This document shows, in pieces, positions 35,600-48,474 of a DNA stretch of 64,000 nt. The translations under genes were made by a program, and so were the position numbers. The first letter of the stretch is position 1. The number at the start of each line of letters is the position of its first letter. Source of the stretch: Rhinopithecus roxellana (lineage: Eukaryota; Chordata; Mammalia; Primates; Cercopithecidae); assembly GCF_007565055.1 (NCBI RefSeq), contig NC_044554.1, positions 142,785,463-142,849,462 of the forward strand, written 5' to 3'. The notes beneath the pieces are model-generated. The model ran no database searches. It saw only the letters and a list, made by a program, of their open reading frames with translations, and was not told the origin of the DNA.

Positions 35600-37560
35600 C
35601 ACTTATATTCTTACTCATTCTGTTGTTCTTCCTTCCTGATGTTCTCAGATTCTCTTTTATTATTTCCATTATATTTCAAGAACTTCCTTTAGTCATTCTT
35701 TAAGGCAGATCTGCTGGCAACAATTTCTCTTCATCTGATTTTGATTTCCTGTCTAATTTTTAAAGGGTATTTTCACTGGATGGAATTTTGTATTGATAAC
35801 TTTTTTCTTACTGCTCTTGAAAAATGTTGTCCACTGTAGTCTCTGATGATAAATCTGCTGTCATTTGAATTGTTGTCACAAATTAATTGACAATATATTT
35901 TTTCCCTTTAGGTAATGTATAATTTTTCTCTCTAGATTTTTTTTCTTTGTATTTAGTTATTTAGAATTTTTTTATTATGATATGTCTCTAGGAGGAGTTC
36001 TCTGGGTTTTCTTCTGTTTGAGGTTCACTCAGAATCTTGAATCTGTGAATTTCTGTCATTTACATTTTTGGAAATTTATTAACTGTTATTTATTTTAATA
36101 TTTTTCCAGCCTCACCTTCTTTCTCTTCCAAAATTCCAATGACATGGATGTTAGATCTTTTGTTATGGTCTCACAGGTCCCTGAAGCTCTGTTTATTTTG
36201 CCAGTCGATTTTCTTTTTGTTGTTTGGAGTGGGTCATTTCTTTTGTTCTATCTTCTAGTTCACTGATTCTTTCTTCTGTTTTCTCCATTCTGCTGTTGAA
36301 CCTATCTAGCTAGTTTTAATTTTTGTGATTGTATTTTTCAGCTCTAAAATTTCCTTTTGATTTTTTAATAGCTTCTATTTGTCTATTGAGACTTTTTCTA
36401 TCGTTTGTCTTTTTTAAAAAATTAGTTTTTATCATGTTTGTAATTGCTCATTACAGGATTTTTATTATCACTGTTTACAAATCCTTGTCAGATAATTTTA
36501 GTATTTCTGTCATCTGTTGTCTATTTTCATGCAGGTTGATATTTTTCTAGTTCTTAGTATGATGCATGATTATTCACTGAAACCTGGACATTTTTGGTGT
36601 TATGTTATGAAACTATCTTAATAAATTTTCTGTTTTAGCTGTCCTCCTCTGACTCCACTCTTGTAGGGGTAGGGAATTAGGAAATAATGCCCATTTATTT
36701 TTAGGGGAAGATGAAATTCCAGTTTCCCCAAATGACCTCAGTTGGTACCGAAGGCGGGAGTACTGACTCCCCACTATGCCTTGCTAATACCACTCTGCCT
36801 GAGAAGAATAGGAGGACTTTGCCACTTTTCCCCATGCAGCCTCCACTGGGGCCACAGGGGAGATGACCTCATTAACACTCAATGACGGTGAATGTCCCGA
36901 CTTTCTACTGGGTTTCTGACACTAACCTGGAGGTGAATGAAAAGAGTATTTTCTTATGACCTAGTGGGTGTGGAAGTCTAGACTCCCTGTGTGGTCCTCA
37001 CAGACACTGTGACAGTAGACCTCACTGTGACCTCATGAATATAAAAATCCAGGTTTCTCCTTGGCCTTCTTTGACATCACTCTGACAGGTAAGTTGAAGT
37101 GATTCCTTTCAGCCTGGCAGTGATAGGAGTCTAGATTCTTTATTTGACCTGTGTTAGTGAGCGTGAATTTGCAGGGGTTTTTCTTCCATAGTATTTTGGT
37201 GGAGTAGAGTAGATATTGTCTAAAAATGTTCTGTATTTCTAGGTTGTCCCTTTCCTGCTCTTTGGTTACATGAACTGGCTTTTGATGAAACTTCTTGTTG
37301 ATCAGCTCCTGCTGGTGTTTTTGGCTTGCTGCCTTGTTTGATACTAAGTTTGGGATATAAGAGGATAAAAAAAATTCCCAAAACTCAGGAACGTAATCTT
37401 TTTCAAGATCAGAGGTCTCTAACTTATCTGCTTTCTTCTCTCCATCTTTCAGAGTCATCTTATGCTAGTTTTATATATAAATGTCCTGACTGTTTAGTTG
37501 TACTTAGTGGGAATAGTAGGAAAAAGTACTTCTTCTACTCCATATGTGCAGAAGTGGAAT
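35600..37560 (-). mobile_element. L1M ORF1/5' region, antisense
   Basis: Antisense phrases of old L1M: CCAATGACATGGATGTTAGA near 36138, GTTCACTGATTCTTTCTTCT near 36259, CACTGAAACCTGGACATTTT near 36576, and the 5' region repeats of the type AGTCTAGACTCC at 36960-37140. It ends with TTAGTTGTACTTAGTGGGAA near 37494 and AGAAGTGGAATG near 37550. A 141-codon open frame (37458-37033, minus) lies inside; it has no recognised domain and probably reads L1 5' region by chance. Confidence 0.7.
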
Positions 37561-40270
37561 GAAAAACTTTTGATTATGGAATTCAGTTTTGTTAAATTGA
37601 TAATTCTACACAGATTTTCTCTTTCTTCTTGGGTCAGTTATTGTAATTTGAATATTTTAAGGAATTTGACCATGTCATGTATATATTCAAATTTGTTGGA
37701 ATATAGCTTTTTATAAAGTTATTTTCTTAGCTTAAAATCTCTCCCTTTTTCTCTAATATTGGCAATTTGTTTCTCTCTTTTTTTCTAAATAAGTCTACGT
37801 TATAGTTTATAAATTTTATTAATCTTTTTATTGACCAGCTTTGGTTTCATTGATTTTTCTCTATTTTCAGTTATATATTTTACTGGTTTACACTTTATTA
37901 TTTCCTTATTTCTGATTCATTTCTAGTTAATTTGCTCTTCATTTTCTGACTTCTTAAGGTAGGAGTTTAGGCCACTGATTACACATCTTCTTTTCCAATA
38001 AAAACATTTAATTCTCAGATTTCCCTTTACACACTATTTTAGCTGCATTCCCCCAAATTTTGACCTTTTAAAAGAATTTTCATTCAGTTCAAAAGGTTTT
38101 CTAAATTTCTCATCTTTTTTTCCTTTTTCACACATTGGTTGGTAAAACGTATTAATTTCTAAATTTTGAGAATTTTTTAGATATATTTCTCTTATTGATT
38201 TTTAATTTCATTTTGATGTGTTGAATTATTTCTGATAAAAAACTATGATAATACTTAGATTTATTCTTTTTTGGGTGTGTTATATAAAAATATATAAACA
38301 TATAGATATATATCACAGATATGTAACAAAAAGATATATGTTCTGTCATTCTTGGGTAAGGTGGTCTATAAATATTAATTAGATTAGGGTGGTTGATAGT
38401 GTTCATATTTTCTATGTCCTTATTCATATTTTGCCTACTTGATCTATCAGCGGTTGGAATAGATGTGTTGAATTATATTTCTAAGTGTTTAAACCCCATA
38501 ATACATTGAATTATTTTTGCTTTATACTGTCAATTACTATTTAGAGAAATTAAAACAGATTTAAAAAATGTTTTCCTACATACTATTTTAAGCTTTATTC
38601 ACTCCTTTGAGTAGAACCAAGTTTTCATTGTGATCATTTTCCTTTTGCCAGAAGAATGCCCTTAACTACTTGCTTGAGTGCATGTTTGCGGCTGATAAAT
38701 TCTTTTCACTCCTACTTGTCAAAAATGTCTTTATTTTGCCTTTTGTTTTTTAAAGACTGTTTCTTTAAAAATGGATGTAGAGTTCTAGATAGACATTCTT
38801 TTCTTTCAGCTGTGGGGTATCATTACATTGTTTTTTTGTGTTAAATTGTTTCTGACACAAAATGTATGACAATACTTAGAGATATTCTTTTTTAAAATAT
38901 TGAATCCTTTAGTTCTGTCTGGTTTTTAGAATTTTTTTCTTTATCACTATTTTTCAGAAATTTGACTTGCTGTGATTGACTTTGAGTTCTTCCTGCTTGG
39001 GATAAATTGAGTTTCTTGTATATATGAATTCAAAATTTTACCAAATTTGGAAAAATTTTCAGCCATTATATCTTAAACTTTTTTTTTCACTTTCTTTCCT
39101 GTCTCTCTTCTATCACTTTGTGAATATGTTAATATATTATATACAGTGTGCTATTCTCTGTACTCCAGGATGCATAGTTTCTGTTGTTGTATGTTATCGT
39201 TGATCATTTTTCCTGAAGTGTCTGATGTGCTGTTAATCATAACCCATGAAATTCTTATTTCAGATATTGTATTTTTTATCTCCAACAGTTTCCTTTGATT
39301 ATTTTTATGTTTTCTATTTCCCTCTTTACTAGATTTATGTTTTTCTTTATATTCTTAAAAATATCCTATTTATATTTATAAAAGCTTGTTTAGAATTATT
39401 CTTTGTATATTCTTTCATCACTGTCTTTCTTGGATCTGTTTATATTGGTTGGATTTTTTCCTGTATAGTGGTTAAATTTTCTGCTTCCTTACATGTTTGG
39501 TAATTTTTGATTGGATGACAAATATTTAAATTTTTATGTTTTTGAGTGATTTTTCAACAAGTTTATTTAAAGTGTGTAGAATCTTTTCATGACAGTCTTG
39601 ATTATTACAGGCCATGTTTTTAAGCTTTTTGAAGGTGGTCCTGGTGTAGCTTTTATTCTAGGGCACTTTAGTCTCACTATTAAGGTGTGACCCAAGGGCT
39701 TTCTTGTGAATGTTCATATGTTCAATAAGGTCTCTTCACTCTGGCTGGTGGAAACTCAAACAATTCCCAGCCCTGTGTGAACTCGGTGAATTGTTTAGTT
39801 TACAGATTCTTGATATTTGTTATTTCCCAGCAGTAGTTCTTCTCTGGCCTCCTGGAATGTCACTTTATGTGTTTGTAAATTGGCATTCAGCCAAAGACTT
39901 AAGGAAAACCTTATGCATATCTCTGTAGTTCTTTCAGTATATAACCCTTTCTATACCTGACCCATCCTCTGGTCCACAATTTCTAACCCTCGTGGTCTCC
40001 CTGAACTTGAATCTTTTTCCCCTCAGCTCTGTTAATATTATCCTTCCTTGTGCTATGGTCCAGAAATTACCAGGTCCAGGCAAAAAGCTGGGGTGATTGT
40101 AGAACTCACTTCATTGTTTATCCTCTCAGGAATTACCTCCTGTATTGCCTATTGTGTAATTCATGAAAAACAGTTGTTTCAGTATTTGTCTACTTGCCTT
40201 ATTGTCCAATCTTGTAACAGTTACTCCTTTGTGAAAAGCACTGAAGGTTTGTGCCTTATGCATAGTTAAT
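37561..40270 (-). mobile_element. L1M (M4/ME-like) 5' half, antisense
   Basis: Ordered antisense similarity to the ORF2 5' part (GACCAGCTTTGGTTTCATTG near 37837; GGTGTGTTATATAAAAATAT near 38275), then ORF1 (GATTGGATGACAAATATTTA near 39509; GCGGCTGATAAATTCTTTTC near 38689) and 5' UTR (TTCCCAGCCCTGTGTGAACT near 39763). Very diverged and AT-rich; boundaries are approximate. Confidence 0.65.
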
Positions 40271-41345
40271 GTTTACCTCCTTCTCTTCCTCCTTATTCCT
40301 AAATAATGCACTTGGGTTTTTTTCCCCTCATCCTTTTAAATCTATGTAAAAATATCATATGTGCTACTTGCTTATTTCATTTATTCTATGCTAATATGTT
40401 TCACAGGTTACTTACTTACTTGCCATCTATACTGGACAGATTTTACACGTATTTCCCACCACATTTTTTTTGTTCTCTATAGTAATTCTTTATATGTTTG
40501 AGCTTTAAAATGTTCAAGTACTTATTAAGAATTGTGCTGACAGCTAGTTTATAATGGATTTCTCCATAAATGTACACATGTGGTTATTTTCTTAGATATA
40601 AGGAAAGAATATCTTTAAAATTTTTTAGACAAAAAGGTCCCTGGTACATGATGAGACTCGTTCATTTTTCATTTTTGGTCAAGCATTATTGGCATGATCG
40701 CTTTCTACAGTGGTTCTTCTGGTCAAAGTTACTTTGTGATATTGTTCTGGGTCTTTTTTTTGTGTGTATAAATGATTTTCTCAAGCTGATTAAAATTTTG
40801 GGAAAAAATACTATCCTAGGCATTTTATTATGTATTTACTAAATCTCTTTGTCCTGGCTGGATGCAATTGTGAGAATAAAACTAAGTTTGAGTTACCCTT
40901 TTGCTGTTATACTCTACCTTCCTTTATAGTGTTCTGCTGACCTCCCTGAATTCTGATCCCTTTCTTTGAGATGTTTAAAACTCTCTTTGCTTATTTTATT
41001 CCTTGCAAAGTAAAATTCCGACTTGGATTAAGGGTGAAGTTTTCACTGGGCTGAAGGAGTGAAATGTATTGGTGAAGCTCAAGGAGGTTAAAAGCTTCTG
41101 TTTCCTCATGGTATGTTCAGTTTGGCTCTTCCTCTCAAGGGGTTTACATGAAGCAGACATGATAAAATGGCCCAAGATGCTTTTTTCTTGGCAGAGGCTT
41201 ATCAAGGAAGATTGTGGTAGCTGGCTTAGCTTTGTTTTCTCTTATTGAACTTTTCCTTGAGTTTATATTTCTTTGATTCTTCTTGATGGAGTGGAAAAAT
41301 GCAAAGGGCCAAGATATGGGTGCAAATTTAAAGGCCAAAGACACC
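40271..41345. other. Stretch without a recognised gene
   Basis: AT-rich, mostly unique. The open frame 40570-40842 (plus, 90 codons) has no domain. Nothing else recognised. Confidence 0.5.
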
Positions 41346-42125
41346 ATTAGTTACAAGTGGCCAACAAGTATATGAAAAAATGCTCCACATCACTAATGAT
41401 CAGGGAAATGCAAATCAAAACCACAATGTGATACCACCTTACTCCTGGAAGAATGGCCATAATCAAAAAATCAAAAACCAGTAGATGTTGGCGTGCATGT
41501 GGTGATCACGGAACACTTCTATGTGGCTGGTGAGAATGTAAACTAGTACAGCCACTATGGAAAACAGTGTGGAGAGTCCTTAAAGAACTAGAAGTAGAAC
41601 TGCCATTTGATCCGGCAGTCCCACTATTGATTGGGTATCTACCCAGAGGAAAATAAGTCATTATATGAAAAAGATACTTGCATGTGCATGTTTATAGCAG
41701 CATGATTCGCAATTGCAAAATTGTGGAACTAACCCAAATGCCCATCAGTCAATAAGTGAATAAAGAAACTGTGGTATGTATATATAATAGAATACTACTC
41801 AGCCATAAAAAGGAACGAATTTATGGTATTCACAGCAACCTGGATGAAATTGGAGACTGTTATTCTGAGTGAAGTAACTCAGAAATGGAAACTAAACATC
41901 ATTTGTTCTCACTGATATGTAGGAGCTAAGCTATGAGGATGCAAAGGCATAAGAATGATGGACTTTGGGGACGTGGGGGGAAGGGTGGGAGGGGGGCAAG
42001 GGATAAAAGACTACAAATAGGGTGCAGTGTATACTGCTCGGGTGATGGGTGCATGACAATCTCACAAATCACCAGTAAAGAACTTACTTATGTAACCGAA
42101 TGGGAAAATAAAAAAATAAAAAGGT
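41346..42125 (+). mobile_element. L1P 3' end, sense, 5'-truncated
   Basis: Sense ORF2 end and 3' UTR: AATCAAAACCACAATGTGAT near 41413, CACTATGGAAAACAGTGTGG near 41554, AATACTACTCAGCCATAAAA near 41792, and the G-rich tract GGGGGGAAGGGTGGGAGGGG near 41976, ending in an A-rich tail near 42100-42125. About 780 bp. The moderate divergence and the 3' UTR G-tract suit a primate-age L1. Confidence 0.9.
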
Positions 42126-43194
42126 AGAAAAACAGGTGAATTAAAAAAAAATAATTTGGTAATAAATATCAAGGAACTCAAAAAAATAAAAAAGACTTAG
42201 AAAAGTCTTCACCAAAGCAGTTCAGTGCCTCACCAGAGCTGGCTGTTTTACATAAGATTTTGACTTCAATGCCTTACAGTACTGAAAACATACACTGTCT
42301 TGAGTGTCCACTTTCTGAATCTTCATAAGCTAGTGCTGGTGGTGGCAGGTTGGCTGAAGCTTTAGCATTCCTTAACTTTGTTTATCTTAACTTTTTTTTA
42401 CCATGAAGTCTTGGGTAAATTTTAGCATAGTTTGACAGATTGTAGTTAGAATATTCAAGATCCACATATTTAAGAAATAAAGCTCCTCATAAAGTTTAAA
42501 ACTGACATCAGAAGCGGCCTCTGCTGTTAACACTACAACTTGCAAGTATCGTAAGTGCTAGGGGTAGTTAGTAAAATCTGGACTGATGAAACAGTGATTC
42601 TGAAACTTTAGGTCAAAGTTCCATGTGGAAAAACAAGTTTGACAATAGATAATATCTCTTGCTAGTAGAAAACTGGTACTAGCTAATTATTTGGGGGGAC
42701 AAAAAGTCTCATCTCAAAACAGGTAGCACTTCAATATGTAACACTTTGGATTTTGGATTGATGGTGCCATGAATGGTGGATTGTACAGAAATTGATCACC
42801 TGGATTATTGTCTTTCAGTTTCAGCTTCAATTTTCCTTATGTGACTACAATTGATATCCACTAGTCAACATCTACAACCAAAGAGGCAATCAAGCGAGGA
42901 ATAAATTCCTAATTTCTCTCATTTTTCAACAGGCTATTAATTTAACTCTGATTTATTTCTTAGACATTCTCTAATTTCTGTAGTTTTGTGTATGATTATA
43001 TCCAAAGAGAGGAAAAAAATGACCAAGTGCTGCCGATTTGAGTGATTGATATGATATACCCAAGGCTTTTATTTTTGTTCAGGGATCTTCAGTGGATGGT
43101 CATGAAGTCTTGCTCTCAGTTGTCATTTCAGGAATTTAGAACAGAGGTCAGCCACTGCTGGAAACAAATGGAATTAGAGATTAGTGGTGTCACC
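42126..43194. other. Unassigned stretch; donor of an inverted copy at 43.8 kb
   Basis: Not an obvious repeat. On the minus strand, 42545-42380 gives two abutting open segments in different frames (VVVLTAEAASDVSFKLYEEL, then YVDLEYSNYNLSNYAKIYP) that look like possible decayed coding sequence, but I cannot assign a parent gene. The 61 bp at 42380-42440 recurs inverted at 43813-43871. Confidence 0.4.
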
Positions 43195-43425
43195 AATGCA
43201 AATTTTTTTAAAAAAATTTGTGTGTGCATAGTAGGTGCATATACTTATGGGGTACATGAGATATTTTGATACAGGCATACAATGTGTAATAATCATCTGG
43301 GCAAATGGGGTATCCATCATCTCAAGCATTTATCCTTTCTTTATTGTTGCAAAGCATCCAATTATCCTTTTATTTTTTAAATGTACAATAAATTTTTGTT
43401 GACTGTAATCGCTCTGTTATGCTGC
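43195..43425 (-). mobile_element. L1 3' UTR fragment, antisense
   Basis: ATATTTTGATACAGGCATAC near 43260 and GGGTATCCATCATCTCAAGC near 43308 are the antisense of an L1MA/L1PB-type 3' UTR. It stops at about 43425; 43426-43559 is unassigned. Confidence 0.85.
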
Positions 43426-43559
43426 AAATTCTGACTTTAAGAGAAAAATAGTTTATTTCAGATGCCAATTTCTCACCTGGCAATAAAATTGCTCCTCAGA
43501 TAAGGTGAATGCAAGAACAGAATGGTATCATTTACCTCTTTTTAAGAAAACATCAACTA

Positions 43560-46500
43560 TTTATTTATGTATTTGTTTTTTTAATTTTTGTGGGTACTTT
43601 ATAGGTGTATATATTTATGGGTTACATGAGATGTTTTGACACAGGTATGTGACATGAAATCAGCACATCATGAATAATGGAGTATCCATCCCCTCAAACA
43701 TTTAGCCATTGGGTTACAAACAATCTAATTACACTCTTTAAGTTATTTAAAAATGTACAGTTATTATTGACTATACTTACCCTGTTGTGCTATCAAGTAG
43801 TAGGTCTTATTCATCTGTCAAACTATGCTAAATTTACCCATGTCTTCATGGTAGAAAAAGTTAAGATAAGCAGCTCTCTATGTCCATGAGTTCAATTGTT
43901 GTGATTTTTAGATTCCATATATAAATGATAACATACAATATTTGTCTTTCACAATTGGTTGCTCATAGTAACCACCAAGGATCCTTTGAACTTCCTCAAT
44001 ATCAGTTGTAATGTCTCCTTTTCCATTTCTGATTTTACCTATTTAGATCTCTCTTTTTTTCTTATTTAGTCTGACTAAATGTTTGTCAATTTTGTTTAAC
44101 TTTTCAGAAAACCAACTTTTTGTTTCATTGCTCTTCTGTGTTTTTTTCAATTTCATTTACTTCTGCTCTGATCTTTATTATTACTTTTGTTCTACCAGTT
44201 TTGGGTTTGGGTTTGCTCTTGCTTTTCTAGTTCTTTAAGGTGCACTGTTAGGTTGTTTATTTGAAGCTTTGCCTCTTTTCTTGATGTAGGCACTTCCTGC
44301 TATGAACCTCCCTCTTAGTACTATTTTTTGCTGTATCCCACAGGTTTTGGTATGTTTGGTTTCCATTGTCATTTGTTTCAATAATTTTTTCAATTTATTT
44401 CTTAATTTCTTAACTGACCCACTGGTCATTCAGGAGCATGTTGTTTAATTTCCATGTATTTGTATAGTTTCTAAATTCTTCTTGTTACTAATTTCTAGTT
44501 TGATCCCATTGTGGTCAGAGAGTGTACTTGATAGTATTTCAATTTTTCAAATGTTGTAAGACCTATTTTGTGACCTAACATGTGGTCTATCCTTGAGAAT
44601 GATCCGTGTGTTGAGAAAAAGAATGTACTCTGCAGCTCTTGGATGAAATGTTCTATAAATAGCTGAGACCCATTTAGTCTGTAGTACAGATTAAGGCTGA
44701 TGTTTCTGTGTTGATTTTTTGTCTGGAAGTTCTGTTCAAAGCTGAAAGTGTGGTGTTGAAATCTCTAGCTATTATTGTATTGAGGCCTATCTCTCTCTTT
44801 AGCTGTATTTATATTTCCTTTATATATCTGTGTGCTCCAGTGGTGGGTGCATATGTATTTAAAATTGTTATATCCTCTTGCTGAATTGACCCATTTATCA
44901 TTATATAGTGACCCCTTCTTCTTATGGTTTTTGTTTTGAAATCTGTTTTCTCTGATATAAATATAGCAACTCCTGCTCTTTTTTGCTTTCCTCTGGCATG
45001 AAGTATCTTTTTCTATCCCTTTATTTTCAATCTATATGTGTCTTTATAGGTAAAGTGTGTTCCTTGCAGGCAACAGAGCAATGGGTCTTGTTTTTTCATC
45101 CAGTCAGTCAGTCTATGTCTTTTGATTGCAGAGTTTAGTCCATTTGCATTCAATGTTATCATTGATAAGTAAGGACTTACTACTGTTATTTTGTTATTTG
45201 TTTTCTTGTTGTTTTGTGGTCTCCTCTTCCTTCTTTCTTGTCATCCTCTAGTGAAAATGATTTTCTTTGGTGACATGATTTAGTTTCTGGTTTTTTATGT
45301 TTTGTATATCCAATGTATGTTTTTTGGTTTCAGGTTACTATGAGGTTTGCAAATAATAACCCATTATTTTAACCTGATAACAGCTTAATAGTGCTTGCAT
45401 AAACAAACAAGCAACAGAAAAACTATAAAAACTCACGTTAACTATGTCCCCTAACTTTTTTTTTTTTTTTTAACATTTTGTTGTTTCTATTCGTATCTTA
45501 TTGTACTGTGTCTTGAAAAGTTGCTGTAGTTATTATTTTTGATTGGTTTATTGTTCAGTCTTTCTACTTAGGAGTGTTAGAGCAGTTTTCACAACACAGT
45601 TATAATGTTATAATATTCTGTGTTTTTCTGTGCACTTATTATTACCAGTAAATTTTGTACTTTCAGGTTATTATTGCCAATTAATTTCCATTTCTTACTG
45701 ATTGAAGTACTACCTTTAGCATTTCTTTTAGGACAGGTTTGGTATTGGTGAAATCCCTTAGCTTTTGTTACTCTGGGAAATTATTTTTCCTTTATGTTTG
45801 AAGGATATTTTTGCTGGATAACTATTCTAGGGTAAACATTTTTTTTCCTTCAACTCTTTAAATATGTCATGCTAGTAAGTAAGGTTTCCATTGAAAAATC
45901 TGCTGCCAGATGTTTTGGAGCGCTGTTGTATGTTATTTGTTTCTTTTCTCTTGCTGCTTTTAGGATTCCTTATTTATCCTTGGCCTTTGGGAGTTTGATT
46001 ATTAAATGCATTGAGGTAGTCTTCCTTGGGTTAAATCTGCTTGGTGTTCTATAACCTTGTACTTGGATATTGATATCTTTTTCTAGGTTTGGGAAGTTCC
46101 CTGTTCTTATTCCTTTAAATAAACTTTCTACCCCTGTCTTTTTCTCTACCTTCTCTTTAAGGCCAATAACTCTTAGATTTGCTCTTTTGAGAGTATTTTC
46201 TAAATCCTATAGGCATATTTTATATTTTTTTATTCATTTTTCTCTTGTCTCCTCTGACTGGGTATTTTCAAATAGTTTGTCTTCAAGGTCATTAATTCTT
46301 TCTTCTGCTTGATCCATTCTGCTATTAAGGGACTCTGATGGCTTCTTCAGTAAGTCAATGGCATTTTTCAGCTCCAGAATTTCTGCTTGTTTTTAATTGT
46401 TTCAATTTCTTTGTTAAGTTTATCTGATAGAATTCTGAATATCTTCTCTGTGTTATCTTGAATTTCTTTGAATTTCCTCAACACAGTTACTTTGGATTCT

Positions 46501-48472
46501 CTGTGTGAAAGTTCACATATCTCTGTTTCTCCAAGGTTAGTTCCTGGTATCTTATTTAGTTCACTTGGTGAGGTCATGTTTTCCTGAATAGTGTTGATGC
46601 CAGTAGATGTTCTTCAGTGTCTGGGCGTTGAAGAATTAGACATTTATTTTAGTCTTCATTGTCTGGGCTTATTTGTAGCCATCCTTCCTGAGAAGGCTTT
46701 CCAGATATTTGAAAGAACCCAGTAACACTGTGCTTGTTGCAGACTTGTAGTGGTGCCACCTCAATGGTCTTAGACAAGAATTAGGATAATTCTCTGGATT
46801 ACCAGGCAGGAATTCTCGTTCTCTTCCCTTACTTTCTCCTGAACGTACAGAGTTTCTCTCTCTATTCTGAGCCTTCTAAAGCTAGGGGCGGAGTGACACA
46901 AGCACCACTGTGGCCACCACCACTGTGACTGTGCTGGGTCAGACCTGAAGCCAGCACAGTGCTGGGTCTTACCCAAGGCCTGCTCTAACCACTCCCTGTC
47001 TACTGTCCAGGTTTGTTGAAGGCCCTGGGGCTCTACAATTAGCAGGTGGCAAAGTCAGCCAGTCCTGTGTCCTTCCCTCCAGGGCGGCGAGGTCCCTTAG
47101 GTCCTGGGTGGTTCCAGAAGTGCTGGGAGTCAGGAACTAGAGTCAAAAACCTTACAAGTCTACCTGGTGGTTTATTGTATTGTGGGTGAGCTGGAACTTA
47201 AACCACAAGACGGGGTCCTTCCCACTCTTCCCTTCCCTTTCCAAAGGCAGAGGAGTCTCAGCCCATAGCACCACCACCCTAGGCCATGAGGAGTACTGCC
47301 AGACTACCACCACTGTTCCCTTAAGGTCCAAGGACTCTTAAGTCAGCTTGTGGTGAATGCTGCAAGGCTTCAGACTCACCCTTCAGGCCAGTGGGCTCCC
47401 CTCTGGCCCGGGGCAGGTTCAAAAATGCCATCCAAGAGTCAAGTCCTAGAATTGGGGACCCCAAGATCTCACTTGATGCTCTGCCCCCTTGTGGTGGTAT
47501 TGATACCTAAAGTGGGAGACAAAATTGCCCTGTCATCACCACAGCTGGCAATGTGCTGAATCTCACATGAAGCCAGCAAGTCCCAGAGGCTCATCCATGG
47601 CAGTTGACATACTATCTGGGTATCGCTGTTGGTTATTCAGGGCCCAAGGGCTCTTCAGTTAGCAGGTGATGAATGCTGGCAGCACTAAGTCCTTTCCTTC
47701 AAGACAGCGGGTTCCCTTCTGTCCTAGGGTATGAGACCCCTGGAAAGGGGGCCTCATGACTCTGACTGGTATCCTATCCTGTTGTGGCTGAGTTGGTATC
47801 TAAGATGCAAGATAAAGTCATCTCCAGTCTTCCTTCTCCTTTCCTCAAGTGGAAGGAAGGGATCTCTTTTGGAGCTGCAAGCTGTGCAGTCTAGGATTGC
47901 GGGGAGGGCGACGATGCCAGCACTTCCTTGGCTTACCCAGCTGGTGTCTCAGTATGTCACATGCTCCCACAGTCTATAGTCTCTGGACCTAGTTCAGCCT
48001 AGGACTCTCCTGAGAGTTGCAGTCCTTATGGCCTAGACTGCCTTTCAAGTTTACTTAGACACTGAGCACACCTTGGTCCTCAGCGGTAAGGTTTGCAAGC
48101 ACTCAAGTCTGGACCCCTGGGGTGAGCAATTCCCCTCTGGTTAGGACTGGTTTAAATGCTCCCTCTGTGTTTGGTCTGTTTTTCTTTCTGCTCTGACAGG
48201 ACAGCACTGAGCTCAGTGCCTCACAATTGCTGTGTTCTCTTCCCCCAGTGCCCAGAGATGCTCTCCGCACCACACTGCTGCTGCTGCTACTGAGGGAGAG
48301 GAAGGGGTCGCGTCTGAGATTCAGGATTGTTTTATCTGCCTCTTCAGTGCCTGTTTCAGTGATATGAAATTAAAACCAGGCACTGTGAGTGCTCACCTGA
48401 TTTTTGGTTCTTAGGACGCTTTTCCCTGTTTTGATAGTTGTATTCAGCCATCTTGCTCTGCTTCCCCCTCTT
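43560..48472 (-). mobile_element. L1 (L1PB/L1MA-like) with ORF2 internal deletion
   Basis: Starts with the 3' UTR (GGGTTACATGAGATGTTTTG near 43619). At about 43965 it jumps from the 3' UTR/ORF2 end into the 5' third of ORF2 (TCAGTTGTAATGTCTCCTTT near 44003), losing most of the RT and C-terminal regions. It continues through the endonuclease part (AGTGTACTTGATAGTATTTC near 44521), ORF1 (about 45150-46560) and a long GC-richer 5' UTR (46600-48470) ending ...AGCCATCTTGCTCTGCTTCC, the complement of an L1 start. A patch at 43813-43871 is foreign to L1. It carries no intact ORF. Confidence 0.85.
43813..43871. other. 59-bp non-L1 patch, inverted copy of 42380-42440
   Basis: Aligned to the reverse complement of 42380-42440, 55 of 59 bases match with two one-base gaps. 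L1 3' UTR sequence flanks it on both sides (ending CTTATTC; resuming TCTCTATGTCCATGAGTTCA), where roughly 85-95 bp of L1 consensus is missing. It looks like a templated patch filling a deletion. Confidence 0.85.
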
Positions 48473-48474
48473 TT

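Noticed and set aside
46770..48414. GC-richer segment that could suggest a CpG island or exon cluster
   Set aside because: It is the 5' UTR of the antisense L1 at 43560-48472; CpGs are sparse.
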